Both the position numbers and the translations under genes were made by a program. The notes under the pieces were generated by a model. That model was not told the DNA's origin. It did no database searches and saw nothing but the letters and a program-made list of their open reading frames with translations. A DNA stretch of 36,269 nucleotides from an uncultured Actinomycetes bacterium (GTDB lineage Bacteria; Actinomycetota; Actinomycetes; Nanopelagicales; Nanopelagicaceae): contig CAINRG010000049.1 in the NCBI GenBank assembly GCA_903852585.1, positions 1 to 36,269 of the forward strand, given 5' to 3'. Below are positions 7,892-15,859 of this stretch, in pieces (within the stretch, counting starts at the first letter, position 1; each line of letters starts with the position of its first letter).

Positions 7892-9740
7892 ATGTCCACT
7901 CCCAATAGTTCCAAACCAATGTTGGAGACAATGGAGCAGGCTTTACATTCTTCAACGTCGAGTTGTAAGAAGTTACAGCTGGGTGCTGGAAGATCGCGAG
8001 TGTCAAAGCATTATCGTTAACGATGTGCTCTGCCGCTGCGGTGTATTGGTCAACAACTGCATCTGACTTGACGCTCTCCAACTTGCGGAGCGCTGAATCA
8101 AGTGCTGGGAAATTCCAACCCATGTGGTTATTTCCACCACTTGCAAGGAAGTTGTCATTTGTACCTGTTTGAAGAACAGCAGATGGGCACCATGCGTAGA
8201 ACTCTGCATCCCATTCAGTGTTATCAAGCTTTCCAGACCAACCAGTTGTTGCAGCTGCATCTACCTTGAATCCAGCCTTTGCTAGCGCTGGTACAACTAG
8301 AGCTGCTTCAGCTGCACGACGTGCGTTTGGAGATGGAACTTCCAACTTCACTGGAACAACTGGGTTTGATGAGCTAGCTGTTGGGTAGTACTTCTTCACA
8401 ATCGCAAGAGCCTTCGCTGTGCGTTGTGCTTGAGTGCCAGCAGTGTAGAACGAAGATCCGTTCGCACCTGAAATGTATCCGTAGTTGCTCTGGTTAGGCA
8501 TCACAAATGTTGAGTTTGGAACTACAGCATTTGAGTTCACTGGCTGAACAATCTTTGTGACGATTTCTTCACGTGGATATGCGAGCAAGAATGCTGTACG
8601 AAGATCCTTACCTGCAGCAGATGAAGCTGCAAATACGCCTGAGTAAACATCCTTTGAACCTTGAACTGCAGCAGTGCGCAGATCAATGTGCTCGTAGCAA
8701 GAAGAAGTTCCGCCAACTGTTGTTACGCCCTTCATAGCCTTGAGCTGAGCGACAGCATCTGCTGTTGCTTGGCCCTGGTAGAGGTCGATTTCACCATTTG
8801 AAAGTGCCTGTGAAGCGGCTGTTCCATCAGCAATAAAGCGGAATACGACTGTATCGATTCCACCTGAAAGCTTTGGACCTGAGTTGTACTTAGGGTTTGG
8901 TTTGAGTGTTACAGACTGATCTGTAACTGCTGAAGTCACAAGGAATCCACCGTTACCCACGAGAATATTTGGGTTTGTTGATGAATCGATCTTTGTGATG
9001 TTGTAAGCCTCGTTCCAGACCTTTGCGTACTTCTTCAAAGTTGCAGTGTCATAGCTTGTGACAGCCTTTGTGAATGCAGCCTTTGCAGCCTTTGCATCTG
9101 CTGCAGAAAGAAGTGATGTCTTTCCGTTCGCAAGAGCAACGATTGTATGTACTGGTGATACTCCTGGACCATAAAGATCCCAGTTTGGAAGTGGAGCATC
9201 AAACTTAAGTGTTACAGATTGATGATCAGCAGACATTACTGGAAGACCGATAACGTGGTTATCGAATGTTCCGCCGTAGCTGATTGAGTTGAACGCTGGT
9301 GGGTTCTTCTCGTCATTTGGATCGCCAAGACCGGCCTTGATTGAGTACTTAGAACTGTTCAAGACAATTCCGAGCATCAAGTCATCAGCTGTGATTGGTG
9401 TTCCGTCAGACCAGACGCGACCTGGAGCAACTGTCCATGTTGTCTGGAAATCATTTGACTTGTTCTTTGTAACTTTGTATGAACCGAAGGTTGTGTTAGC
9501 AATCAACGCCTTCTTATCATCGTAGTAATTGAATCCCGCACCCGTGAGGTAGGTGATGTCTGTATTTGTTGTGAGGTTTGTGTCAGGAGTTCCGGTGTTC
9601 AGCGATGTGAACGCGTTTGTCTCGTGAACAACCACGGTTGAGCGAGTTGCTGCATGAACAGGTGATAAAAGACCTGTTGTTGCCAGTCCTGCGACTGCAA
9701 CGGCTGCAACAAGAGCACGCTTTGATGAACGTAGCTTCAT
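7887..9740 (-). CDS. Peptide-binding protein of ABC importer, family 5 (SBP_bac_5)
   Basis: 617-residue extracytoplasmic solute-binding protein. It has a typical Sec signal peptide: basic start, hydrophobic core near 10-27, and a probable cut after Val-His-Ala near 28-30. The mature part shows the family 5 hallmark Trp-Ser-Asp-Gly-Thr-Pro-Ile-Thr-Ala-Asp-Asp near 110-120. No Cys follows the signal peptide, so it is not a lipoprotein, which is unusual for a monoderm importer. It heads the operon leading into the two permeases, with stem-loops in between. GGAG eight bases before the ATG serves as the ribosome site. Ligand is likely oligopeptide or dipeptide; specificity cannot be read from the sequence. 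Confidence 0.93.
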   Translation of the reverse strand: MKLRSSKRALVAAVAVAGLATTGLLSPVHAATRSTVVVHETNAFTSLNTGTPDTNLTTNTDITYLTGAGFNYYDDKKALIANTTFGSYKVTKNKSNDFQTTWTVAPGRVWSDGTPITADDLMLGIVLNSSKYSIKAGLGDPNDEKNPPAFNSISYGGTFDNHVIGLPVMSADHQSVTLKFDAPLPNWDLYGPGVSPVHTIVALANGKTSLLSAADAKAAKAAFTKAVTSYDTATLKKYAKVWNEAYNITKIDSSTNPNILVGNGGFLVTSAVTDQSVTLKPNPKYNSGPKLSGGIDTVVFRFIADGTAASQALSNGEIDLYQGQATADAVAQLKAMKGVTTVGGTSSCYEHIDLRTAAVQGSKDVYSGVFAASSAAGKDLRTAFLLAYPREEIVTKIVQPVNSNAVVPNSTFVMPNQSNYGYISGANGSSFYTAGTQAQRTAKALAIVKKYYPTASSSNPVVPVKLEVPSPNARRAAEAALVVPALAKAGFKVDAAATTGWSGKLDNTEWDAEFYAWCPSAVLQTGTNDNFLASGGNNHMGWNFPALDSALRKLESVKSDAVVDQYTAAAEHIVNDNALTLAIFQHPAVTSYNSTLKNVKPAPLSPTLVWNYWEWTY

Positions 9741-9874
9741 GTGTTCTCCGTATCTGTTGAGGGTAAACCGGGAATCTGCACGGACCTAGCTAGTGACCGC
9801 GCCTACTACTCGGTAGTGGCTCGAATCTTGCCCTATTTGTCGCTTTTAAGAAAGTGGCAGAGAGGGGGTTAGAT

Positions 9875-11116
9875 ATGCAGATGGACACACCCGGCGCATT
9901 CTCCTTCCGCGAGGTGAAGGCGCTCGATGGTGCACTCGGGCGAGCGGGTGAGATCACAACCCCCCACGGACTCATTCAAACCCCCGCCTTCATTCCAGTG
10001 GGTACGAAGGCCACGGTAAAAGCCCTCCTCCCTGAATCTATTAAAGAGCTAGATGCACATGCAGTTCTTGCAAATGCCTATCACTTGTACCTGCAACCTG
10101 GCAGCGATGTCGTCGATGAAGCTGGCGGCCTCGGAAAATTTATGAATTGGGATGGACCAACATTTACCGATAGCGGTGGCTTCCAAGTTCTCTCACTCGG
10201 TGTTGGATTTAAAAAAGTTATTGCGATGAATGAAGATACTTTTCGATCTGATGAAGTGATTGCAGATAAGAAGGAACGCCTCGCACATGTTGATGATGAT
10301 GGGGTAACTTTTAAATCCCACCTTGACGGATCCATGCATCGATTTACGCCGGAAATTTCTATGAAAGTTCAACATGAACTTGGTGCAGATATCATTTTTG
10401 CTTTCGATGAGTGCACCACTTTGCATAACACTCGAAAATATCAAGAAAAATCTCTGGAGAGAACCCGCAAGTGGGCAATCCGTTGCTTGAAGGAACACGA
10501 TCGACTCACAAAGGAACGAAACCACCGCCCTTACCAAGCCCTCTTTGGAGTTCTCCAAGGCGCCCAATATGAAGATCTGCGCCGTAAAGCGGCAAAAGAT
10601 CTTGGGGGTATGAGCGTTGATGGCGTTGAATTTGATGGCTTTGGATTAGGCGGAGCGCTCGACAAGGAAAAGCTCGGCACAATTGTGGGTTGGCTCTGTG
10701 AAGAACTCCCCCGACAAAAGCCTCGTCATCTGCTGGGTATTGGCGAACCTGATGACCTCTTTGTTGGAGTTGAAAATGGCGCAGATACATTTGACTGCGT
10801 TGCTCCTTCTCGCCAAGCACGTACATCTGCAGTCTTCACTCAGGATGGCCGGGTAAATATGACAAATGCAAAATTTAAGCGCCAATTCGCCCCTATTGAT
10901 GCCTCTTGTGATTGCTATACATGCGCTCATTACACCGCCGCCTATATAAACCATCTATTCAAAAGTAAGGAGATGCTGGCTTCGACTCTTGCAACAATTC
11001 ATAATGAACGCTTTATCGTGAGATTAGTCGCAAATATGCGAGAGGCGATAATTCGCGGTGATTTCTTCGAAATGAAGAAGGAATTTATGGGCAGATTCTA
11101 TGGAGCAAAGATTTAA
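9875..11116 (+). CDS. tgt: tRNA-guanine transglycosylase (queuosine pathway)
   Basis: 413 residues from ATG 9875, which has GAGGGGG six bases upstream; a GTG at 9854 would add seven residues. The enzyme exchanges guanine 34 in GUN-anticodon tRNAs for a 7-deazaguanine base. Visible are Asp-Ser-Gly-Gly-Phe-Gln-Val, the Phe-Asp-Glu-Cys-Thr segment, and Phe-Asp-Cys-Val-Ala-Pro-Ser-Arg-Gln-Ala-Arg. The zinc site Cys-Asp-Cys-Tyr-Thr-Cys is followed by a distant His. Compared with common bacterial TGT (about 370-380 residues) it has a longer segment after the Asp-Ser-Gly-Gly motif and Gly-Leu-Gly-Gly-Ala-Leu-Asp-Lys where Gly-Gly-Leu-Ser-Val-Gly-Glu is usual. No queuosine biosynthesis gene is nearby. 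The stop overlaps the converging dioxygenase gene. Confidence 0.92.
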   Translation: MQMDTPGAFSFREVKALDGALGRAGEITTPHGLIQTPAFIPVGTKATVKALLPESIKELDAHAVLANAYHLYLQPGSDVVDEAGGLGKFMNWDGPTFTDSGGFQVLSLGVGFKKVIAMNEDTFRSDEVIADKKERLAHVDDDGVTFKSHLDGSMHRFTPEISMKVQHELGADIIFAFDECTTLHNTRKYQEKSLERTRKWAIRCLKEHDRLTKERNHRPYQALFGVLQGAQYEDLRRKAAKDLGGMSVDGVEFDGFGLGGALDKEKLGTIVGWLCEELPRQKPRHLLGIGEPDDLFVGVENGADTFDCVAPSRQARTSAVFTQDGRVNMTNAKFKRQFAPIDASCDCYTCAHYTAAYINHLFKSKEMLASTLATIHNERFIVRLVANMREAIIRGDFFEMKKEFMGRFYGAKI

Positions 11117-11880
11117 GAAACTTGAAATGATCGCTTTGCAAGACCCATCCAGTATCCATCGATCTTTGTTTCAGGTGCTTGATCTGCAACCGTCGCTGCT
11201 CCTAAAGTAATAAAAATAGGTGCGAAATGTTCCACCGTTGGGTGGGCATATGGCATACCTGGAGCCAAGCTTTTGTAATTCATAAGTTCATCAATTGCAC
11301 CGCGGTCTAATACATCTTTTGCCCAAAGATCAAATTCTGTACTCCACCCCGGAGGTGTTGCTTCGATTCTGAATTCTTTGAGAAAAGGAAGTCCGTGTGT
11401 GAGAAACCCGCTTCCTACGATCATGACTCCTTCATCGCGAAGAGGCGCAAGTTTCTTGCCAATCGCAAAGAGTTTTTCAGGGTCATATGTCGGAATCGAC
11501 ATTTGCAGAACTGGAATATCTGCGCCTGGATACATCTTCATCAATGGCACATACGCACCATGATCTAGTCCTCTATTGGATTGGTGTACAACTTCATCGC
11601 TGAAGAGAGCTGCGATACGAGATGCTAAATCAGGGGCAGCAGGAGCGTCGTACTGAAGTTGGTAATACTTTGGATGGAATCCCCCAAAGTCATAAATAAG
11701 AGGTGTTCCTCGATCGATAGAACTGAGGGCAAGCGGTGCTGATTCCCAGTGAGCGCTCACAATAAGAATTGCCTTTGGCTTTTCCATGGCCGTAGACCAA
11801 TTTTCAAGTTCTCCGCTCCAAATAGGGTCATCGAGAAGCAAGGGTGCTCCGTGGCCTATATAGAGGGCTGGCGTCTTCAT
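11113..11880 (-). CDS. ygiD: LigB-type extradiol ring-cleavage dioxygenase (YgiD, 4,5-DOPA dioxygenase family)
   Basis: 255 residues, normal length for the family. Probable metal ligands are visible: His10 in Gly-His-Gly-Ala-Pro, His44 in Ser-Ala-His-Trp-Glu, a His in Thr-His-Gly-Leu-Pro near 162, and the His-Pro-Thr-Val-Glu-His block near 213-218. Members open catechol-type rings; YgiD acts on DOPA with zinc or iron. It probably has its own leaderless promoter (TTGAAC, 17 bp, TATCAT, six bases, ATG), with the -35 inside the TTAGTTGAA-type operator, so MarR control is likely. It follows the MpaB-like oxygenase gene on the same strand, 35 bases away. Confidence 0.9.
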   Translation of the reverse strand: MKTPALYIGHGAPLLLDDPIWSGELENWSTAMEKPKAILIVSAHWESAPLALSSIDRGTPLIYDFGGFHPKYYQLQYDAPAAPDLASRIAALFSDEVVHQSNRGLDHGAYVPLMKMYPGADIPVLQMSIPTYDPEKLFAIGKKLAPLRDEGVMIVGSGFLTHGLPFLKEFRIEATPPGWSTEFDLWAKDVLDRGAIDELMNYKSLAPGMPYAHPTVEHFAPIFITLGAATVADQAPETKIDGYWMGLAKRSFQVS

Positions 11881-11886
11881 GAAAGG

Positions 11887-11920
11887 ATGATAGCAATAAG
11901 TAGTTGAATGTTCAACTACT
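11887..11920 (-). promoter_or_regulatory. ygiD promoter with perfect MarR-type operator
   Basis: Bases 11899-11920 form a perfect inverted repeat: AGTAGTTGAA, TG, TTCAACTACT. On the minus strand TTGAAC (11910-11915), a 17-bp spacer and TATCAT (11887-11892) form the promoter, six bases before the ATG. The repeat also covers the stop codon of the upstream MpaB-like gene. Confidence 0.8.
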
Positions 11921-12848
11921 TTAGGCCTCGAAGTCGTTCGATACGTGCAAGGGCAGCGTCCTGCGACGGCGGTCTATCCCCGAGCGCTCTCTTTAAAAGG
12001 CTGAGATTGAGCTTTGCAACAGAAAGCCAAATGTTCGCAGGCTTTTTAAGGTGCAGTAATTCTCTCTCCGCATCCGTCAATGTGATGATGGCCGCCTTTA
12101 GAAGAATTCCATAAAAGAACAATGTAATTCGACCAAATGGTGGCTTCACAATGAAGTCCACAACCATTTTTGTTTTTGGAGTATAGGAAAGCTCGTTTTT
12201 CATAAACTCGTCCATTGTCGCTTTGAGTTCTGCCACAGAAGACGGTGCGCTCATCAATCCAAGTGGCGCTGCGCTCTTGCGCCATTGAGAAACATATTCA
12301 TCCGCTCCTTCAATACTGGGATCACTGGGATCACTGGGATCACTGGGATTAATGGGATAACCACAAGCTTGATGTGAATAAAGAAACGATTCTGTAAATG
12401 CACAGTGAACCCATAAAAGAAATCGTGGATCACGGGCTTGGTAGGACGATTGATCTCCATCTTTCTGTATATATTCACCGGAGACTTTTTTATGCATCTC
12501 ATTGACTCGGGATGCTTCACGTGCAATAGCGCTCATGGATCCAAATGTGGTGATAGTCAACCAACGCGAGGTTCCTTCAAGGCGTCCAAGCAGATCGCTT
12601 TCATAACGTGAATGGGTAGCGACTCCAGCGAGGGCAGCAGGGTGGGCTGCTTGCAGGAGAAGAGCTCGGATCCCACCGATAAGAGTGGCAACGCTTCCGT
12701 GGACCTGCCAAACGGCGCTGCCCGGACCGAAATAGCCCTCATCCTCGCCCTCCTCGATATATTTCACCCAAGCAGGACGACCATTTGGCTCACCGGAAAC
12801 CATCTCCCGAAATCGGTTGGCAACGGGGGCCATCAGGTGCTTTATCAC
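11916..12848 (-). CDS. MpaB/DUF2236-family oxygenase-like protein
   Basis: 310 residues of the MpaB / rubber-oxygenase catalytic family, a heme-dependent oxygenase group. Visible family features are Gly-Ser-Val-Ala-Thr-Leu-Ile-Gly-Gly-Ile-Arg-Ala-Leu-Leu near 50-63, His-Pro-Ala-Ala-Leu-Ala-Gly-Val near 68-75, and Trp-Val-His-Cys-Ala-Phe-Thr-Glu-Ser near 146-154. The physiological substrate is unknown. GTG 12848 is chosen because TACCTT lies exactly six bases upstream, fitting a leaderless start; an ATG five codons in is the alternative. Three Pro-Ser-Asp units near 164-178 come from a DNA minisatellite. It may work with the dioxygenase encoded next to it, but that is inference. Confidence 0.82.
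   Translation of the reverse strand: MIKHLMAPVANRFREMVSGEPNGRPAWVKYIEEGEDEGYFGPGSAVWQVHGSVATLIGGIRALLLQAAHPAALAGVATHSRYESDLLGRLEGTSRWLTITTFGSMSAIAREASRVNEMHKKVSGEYIQKDGDQSSYQARDPRFLLWVHCAFTESFLYSHQACGYPINPSDPSDPSDPSIEGADEYVSQWRKSAAPLGLMSAPSSVAELKATMDEFMKNELSYTPKTKMVVDFIVKPPFGRITLFFYGILLKAAIITLTDAERELLHLKKPANIWLSVAKLNLSLLKRALGDRPPSQDAALARIERLRGLK
12315..12359. repeat. 9-bp minisatellite inside the MpaB-like gene
   Basis: The unit ACTGGGATC is perfect three times (12315-12341), once with one change (12342-12350) and once degenerate. It codes on the minus strand for a repeated Pro-Ser-Asp triplet; copy-number changes keep the reading frame. Confidence 0.9.
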
Positions 12849-12854
12849 GGGTAA

Positions 12855-12860
12855 AAGGTA
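12855..12860 (-). promoter_or_regulatory. -10 box TACCTT of the MpaB-like gene (leaderless)
   Basis: On the minus strand TACCTT is followed by six bases and GTG 12848. No Shine-Dalgarno sequence is present. Confidence 0.5.
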
Positions 12861-12940
12861 GGGCTTCTTTTGGGGTGGCTACCACCAGAAAGTTCGTTTA
12901 CGATAGCGAGTCTGTTCGGCCCGCATTCGGACCGCACTTG

Positions 12941-12990
12941 CATTAAATTAGATTAAATTAGATTTAATTGGATTAAATTGGATTAAAGGA
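12941..12990 (+). repeat. Five 10-bp tandem units leading into the RBS of the second importer operon
   Basis: The consensus is GATTAAATTR, starting at 12941, 12951, 12961, 12971 and 12981. The last unit changes to GATTAAAGGA and supplies the Shine-Dalgarno sequence for ATG 12996. The 10-mer AAATTAGATT occurs at 12945-12954 and 12955-12964, as in the first importer leader. Confidence 0.85.
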
Positions 12991-12995
12991 GCCCC

Positions 12996-13970
12996 ATGTC
13001 TGGAAAGACTGAAGTGAGCCCTTCGAGCGAGAAAAAGATCGAAGGCCGCTCCCCGAGCCGTCTTGCATGGGAACGACTAAAGCGCGATAAGACCGCATGG
13101 GTCTCATTTGGAATTGTTGCCATCTTTATTCTGATGGCAATCGCCTCGCCTCTCTTTCAATGGATCATGCATACGGGACCGGACACATTCCACCCAAACA
13201 CGTTAGATGAAATGCGCGGCGCTCTGCCGCTAGGAAAGTTTGGTGGAGTAAGCGGACAACATTGGTTCGGAGTCGAACCTCGAACTGGCCGCGACATCTT
13301 TCTTCGCTTTGTATTTGGGGCACGCACCTCTCTATTGATTGCGTTGGCTGCCACCGTTGTTGCCACGGTTGTCGGAGTCCTCATTGGACTTGTCTCAGGA
13401 TTCTTTGGTGGAAAGGTCGATCAATTTCTCTCACGTATTCTTGAAATTGTTATGGCATTCCCATCCATTCTTTTTGCTCTTGCAATCACTCCAGTTCTCG
13501 AAGGAATCTTAGAAAGCTCAGGCGTCCCCAAGGGAAATGCATCACGTATCCCCGTGATGATTATTGTGATGGCGACTTTTGGCTGGCCATACATCGCTCG
13601 TATTGTTCGCGGGCAAGTAATTTCACTTCGCGAACGCGAATTTGTTGAGGCCGCTCGTGCACTTGGTGCCTCACGTGCACATCTAGTCTTTAAACAAATT
13701 TTGCCAAATCTTTGGGCCCCAATTCTTGTCACCGTTGCGCTCAATATTCCATCTTTCATTACAACCGAAGCTGCGCTTACCTTCTTGGGTGCTGGTGTTA
13801 TTGAGCCTGCATCTGACTGGGGAGCAATGCTTTTGCAATCCGTTCCGTTCTACAGTGTGGACCCGCTCTACACATTTATTCCTGGAATCGGATTGTTCCT
13901 CCTAGTGTTGGGCTTCAATCTCTTTGGGGACAGCGTACGTGATGCGCTTGATCCGAAGAGTGCCCGATAA
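12996..13970 (+). CDS. Peptide ABC importer permease, DppC/OppC type (second system)
   Basis: 324 residues. The first membrane segment is near 39-57. The loop motif Trp-Phe-Gly-Val-Glu-Pro-Arg-Thr-Gly-Arg-Asp-Ile-Phe replaces the usual Pro-Phe-Gly-Thr-Asp. The EAA loop reads Glu-Arg-Glu-Phe-Val-Glu-Ala-Ala-Arg-Ala-Leu-Gly-Ala, and the C-terminus carries Phe-Gly-Asp-Ser-Val-Arg-Asp-Ala-Leu-Asp-Pro. AAAGGAG lies upstream of the ATG and comes from a tandem-repeat leader. It is the first gene of a six-gene plus-strand operon; a DppC gene before the binding protein and apart from DppB is an unusual order. Confidence 0.92.
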   Translation: MSGKTEVSPSSEKKIEGRSPSRLAWERLKRDKTAWVSFGIVAIFILMAIASPLFQWIMHTGPDTFHPNTLDEMRGALPLGKFGGVSGQHWFGVEPRTGRDIFLRFVFGARTSLLIALAATVVATVVGVLIGLVSGFFGGKVDQFLSRILEIVMAFPSILFALAITPVLEGILESSGVPKGNASRIPVMIIVMATFGWPYIARIVRGQVISLREREFVEAARALGASRAHLVFKQILPNLWAPILVTVALNIPSFITTEAALTFLGAGVIEPASDWGAMLLQSVPFYSVDPLYTFIPGIGLFLLVLGFNLFGDSVRDALDPKSAR

Positions 13971-14040
13971 AAAAACATCACGGTAAAACAACTTAATACC
14001 CTCTATATAGAAACCCTCACAGAAACGGAAAAAAGCCTAG

Positions 14041-15765
14041 ATGAAACTTCATCGCAAAGCTGGACTCGTTGTTGCAGTAGCTGCTCTTGCAGCAACAGCT
14101 GTATACGCAGTCCCTTCCGCTAATGCTGCAAATGCTTCATGGAATGGACCAGCTCCAGCCATCAAGGGTGCAGTAACAGGCGGAACCCTTAATATCCTCA
14201 ACCAGGGCGATTTCGAACACGTTGATCCAGCACGTAACTACGTTGGTGGAACACTTGATTTCTATCGCTTCTTCATTCGTACTCTCACTCAGTACCGCAC
14301 AATTAATGGAAAGACCGAGCTCGTTCCAGATCTCGCTTCTGACCTCGGTACAACAAAGGATTCAGGAAAGACTTGGGTATTCAAGCTTCGCACTGGCCTT
14401 AAGTACGAAGATGGTTCTGCAGTAACTTGTGCAGACCTCAAGTACGGCGTTGAGCGCACATACAACGATGATGTTCTCGATGGTGGAACAACGTATGCAC
14501 ACGATATGTTGGCAAACCCAACAGATTACAAGGGTCCATACACAACACCTGATAAGGACCTCACATCTGTAACATGTTCTGCAAAGGGTGATTCAATTAA
14601 GTTTGATCTCCAGAACGCAGTTCCATACTTTCCTTACGTAACTACATTTGGTGCATTCTCACCTGTTCCAAAGGCGAAGGACACAAAGCAGAACTACGAC
14701 TTGCACCCAATGGCTACAGGCCCATACAAGATCGCTTCATACGATCGCGGCAAGCAGATGACATTGGTACGCAACAAGTACTGGGTTGCATCAACAGATC
14801 CTCTACGCCACAACTTCCCAGACACAATCAAGGTGAAGTTTGGATTCGAGCAGAACGCACTTGAACAGCAACTCGTTGCTGACTCAGGTGATGCTCGTAC
14901 AGGTCTATCACTTGATACACAGATCATCACAAACATTGCGACCGTTGCAGGAAACCCAAAGTACAAGTCACGTTTCTTCGGTTTCAATTCACCATATGCT
15001 CGCTACCTTGCGATCAACATGGATACAGTGAAGGATCTCAATGTTCGTCAGGCAATCCAATGTGCGATTGATCTTAAGACAGTTCTCCTAGCAGCAGGCG
15101 GTTCATTCGCTGGTGCATATGCGAACTCTTTGATTCCTTCAAACGTTAACCCTGCTTACCGCAACTTCAATATCTGCGGTCGCGACGTTCATAAGAACCC
15201 AGAAGCTCAAATCGCAGCTGCGAAGGCGCTTCTTGCTAAGTCTCCAAATGCAAAGAAGGATCTCATCCTCGCTTACCGCGATAAGGGTGTAGAGCCAGCT
15301 CGCGCAGAAGCAGAACAGCAAGCACTTCAGGCTGTTGGTTTCACCGTAACAATGCAGAAGCTTCCACGTGCTGATTACTACACAGCAATTGGTAAGCGCG
15401 GCGTTGCAAATGAGCCAGACGTTATCCAAACATCATGGGGCTTTGACTGGCCTGCAGCTTCAGGAATTGTTCCTGCACTGCTTGATGGATCAACAATGAC
15501 TGCAGAAGATTCGCACTCGAACTACTCACGTCAGAATGTTCCAGCAATCCAGGCTCTCTTTGATAAGGCTTCAAAGACAATCAGTATCCCAGCACAAGAA
15601 AAGTTGTATGGCGATATTGAGCAGAAGCTCATTCAAGACTACGCAGCTGTAGTGCCTACATACATTGAAACATCCAACTTCATGGCTGGTTCAAAGCTTG
15701 GTGGCGTACAGGCAGATGGCGGCTACGGCACCATCTCACCTCTTTACGCATACGTAAAGAAGTAA
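14041..15765 (+). CDS. Peptide-binding protein of ABC importer, family 5 (second system)
   Basis: 574 residues with a Sec signal peptide (basic start Lys-Leu-His-Arg-Lys, hydrophobic 8-25, probable cut after Ala-Asn-Ala near 27-29). Family 5 features include Gly-Gly-Thr-Leu-Asn-Ile near 47-52 and a Lys-Tyr-Glu-Asp-Gly-Ser-Ala-Val-Thr-Cys-Ala-Asp-Leu-Lys-Tyr-Gly-Val-Glu-Arg segment. Like the first system's binding protein it has no lipobox Cys. Codon choice is strongly biased and the gene ends in a strong stem-loop, both suggesting high expression. The ligand is probably peptide, but family 5 also binds other solutes. Confidence 0.92.
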   Translation: MKLHRKAGLVVAVAALAATAVYAVPSANAANASWNGPAPAIKGAVTGGTLNILNQGDFEHVDPARNYVGGTLDFYRFFIRTLTQYRTINGKTELVPDLASDLGTTKDSGKTWVFKLRTGLKYEDGSAVTCADLKYGVERTYNDDVLDGGTTYAHDMLANPTDYKGPYTTPDKDLTSVTCSAKGDSIKFDLQNAVPYFPYVTTFGAFSPVPKAKDTKQNYDLHPMATGPYKIASYDRGKQMTLVRNKYWVASTDPLRHNFPDTIKVKFGFEQNALEQQLVADSGDARTGLSLDTQIITNIATVAGNPKYKSRFFGFNSPYARYLAINMDTVKDLNVRQAIQCAIDLKTVLLAAGGSFAGAYANSLIPSNVNPAYRNFNICGRDVHKNPEAQIAAAKALLAKSPNAKKDLILAYRDKGVEPARAEAEQQALQAVGFTVTMQKLPRADYYTAIGKRGVANEPDVIQTSWGFDWPAASGIVPALLDGSTMTAEDSHSNYSRQNVPAIQALFDKASKTISIPAQEKLYGDIEQKLIQDYAAVVPTYIETSNFMAGSKLGGVQADGGYGTISPLYAYVKK

Positions 15766-15791
15766 GTCGAGATAAGTAAGTAAAAATATGG

Positions 15792-15828
15792 ATCTGGTGG
15801 TGGGAGACCACCACCAGATTTCTTAAGT
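15792..15828 (+). terminator. Strong stem-loop after the second binding-protein gene
   Basis: A perfect 12-bp stem (ATCTGGTGGTGG with its complement, 15792-15803 and 15808-15819) closes a GAGA tetraloop and is followed by a weak T-rich stretch. It lies inside the operon, so it likely gives partial termination or protects the upstream mRNA. Confidence 0.85.
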
Positions 15829-15859
15829 CGCAATACAGCTAAATATCTAAAGGAGAAAC

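Noticed and set aside
9826-9845. T-arm-like sequence (GGCTCGAATC) suggesting a tRNA
   Set aside because: No acceptor stem, anticodon arm or CCA end can be built around it.
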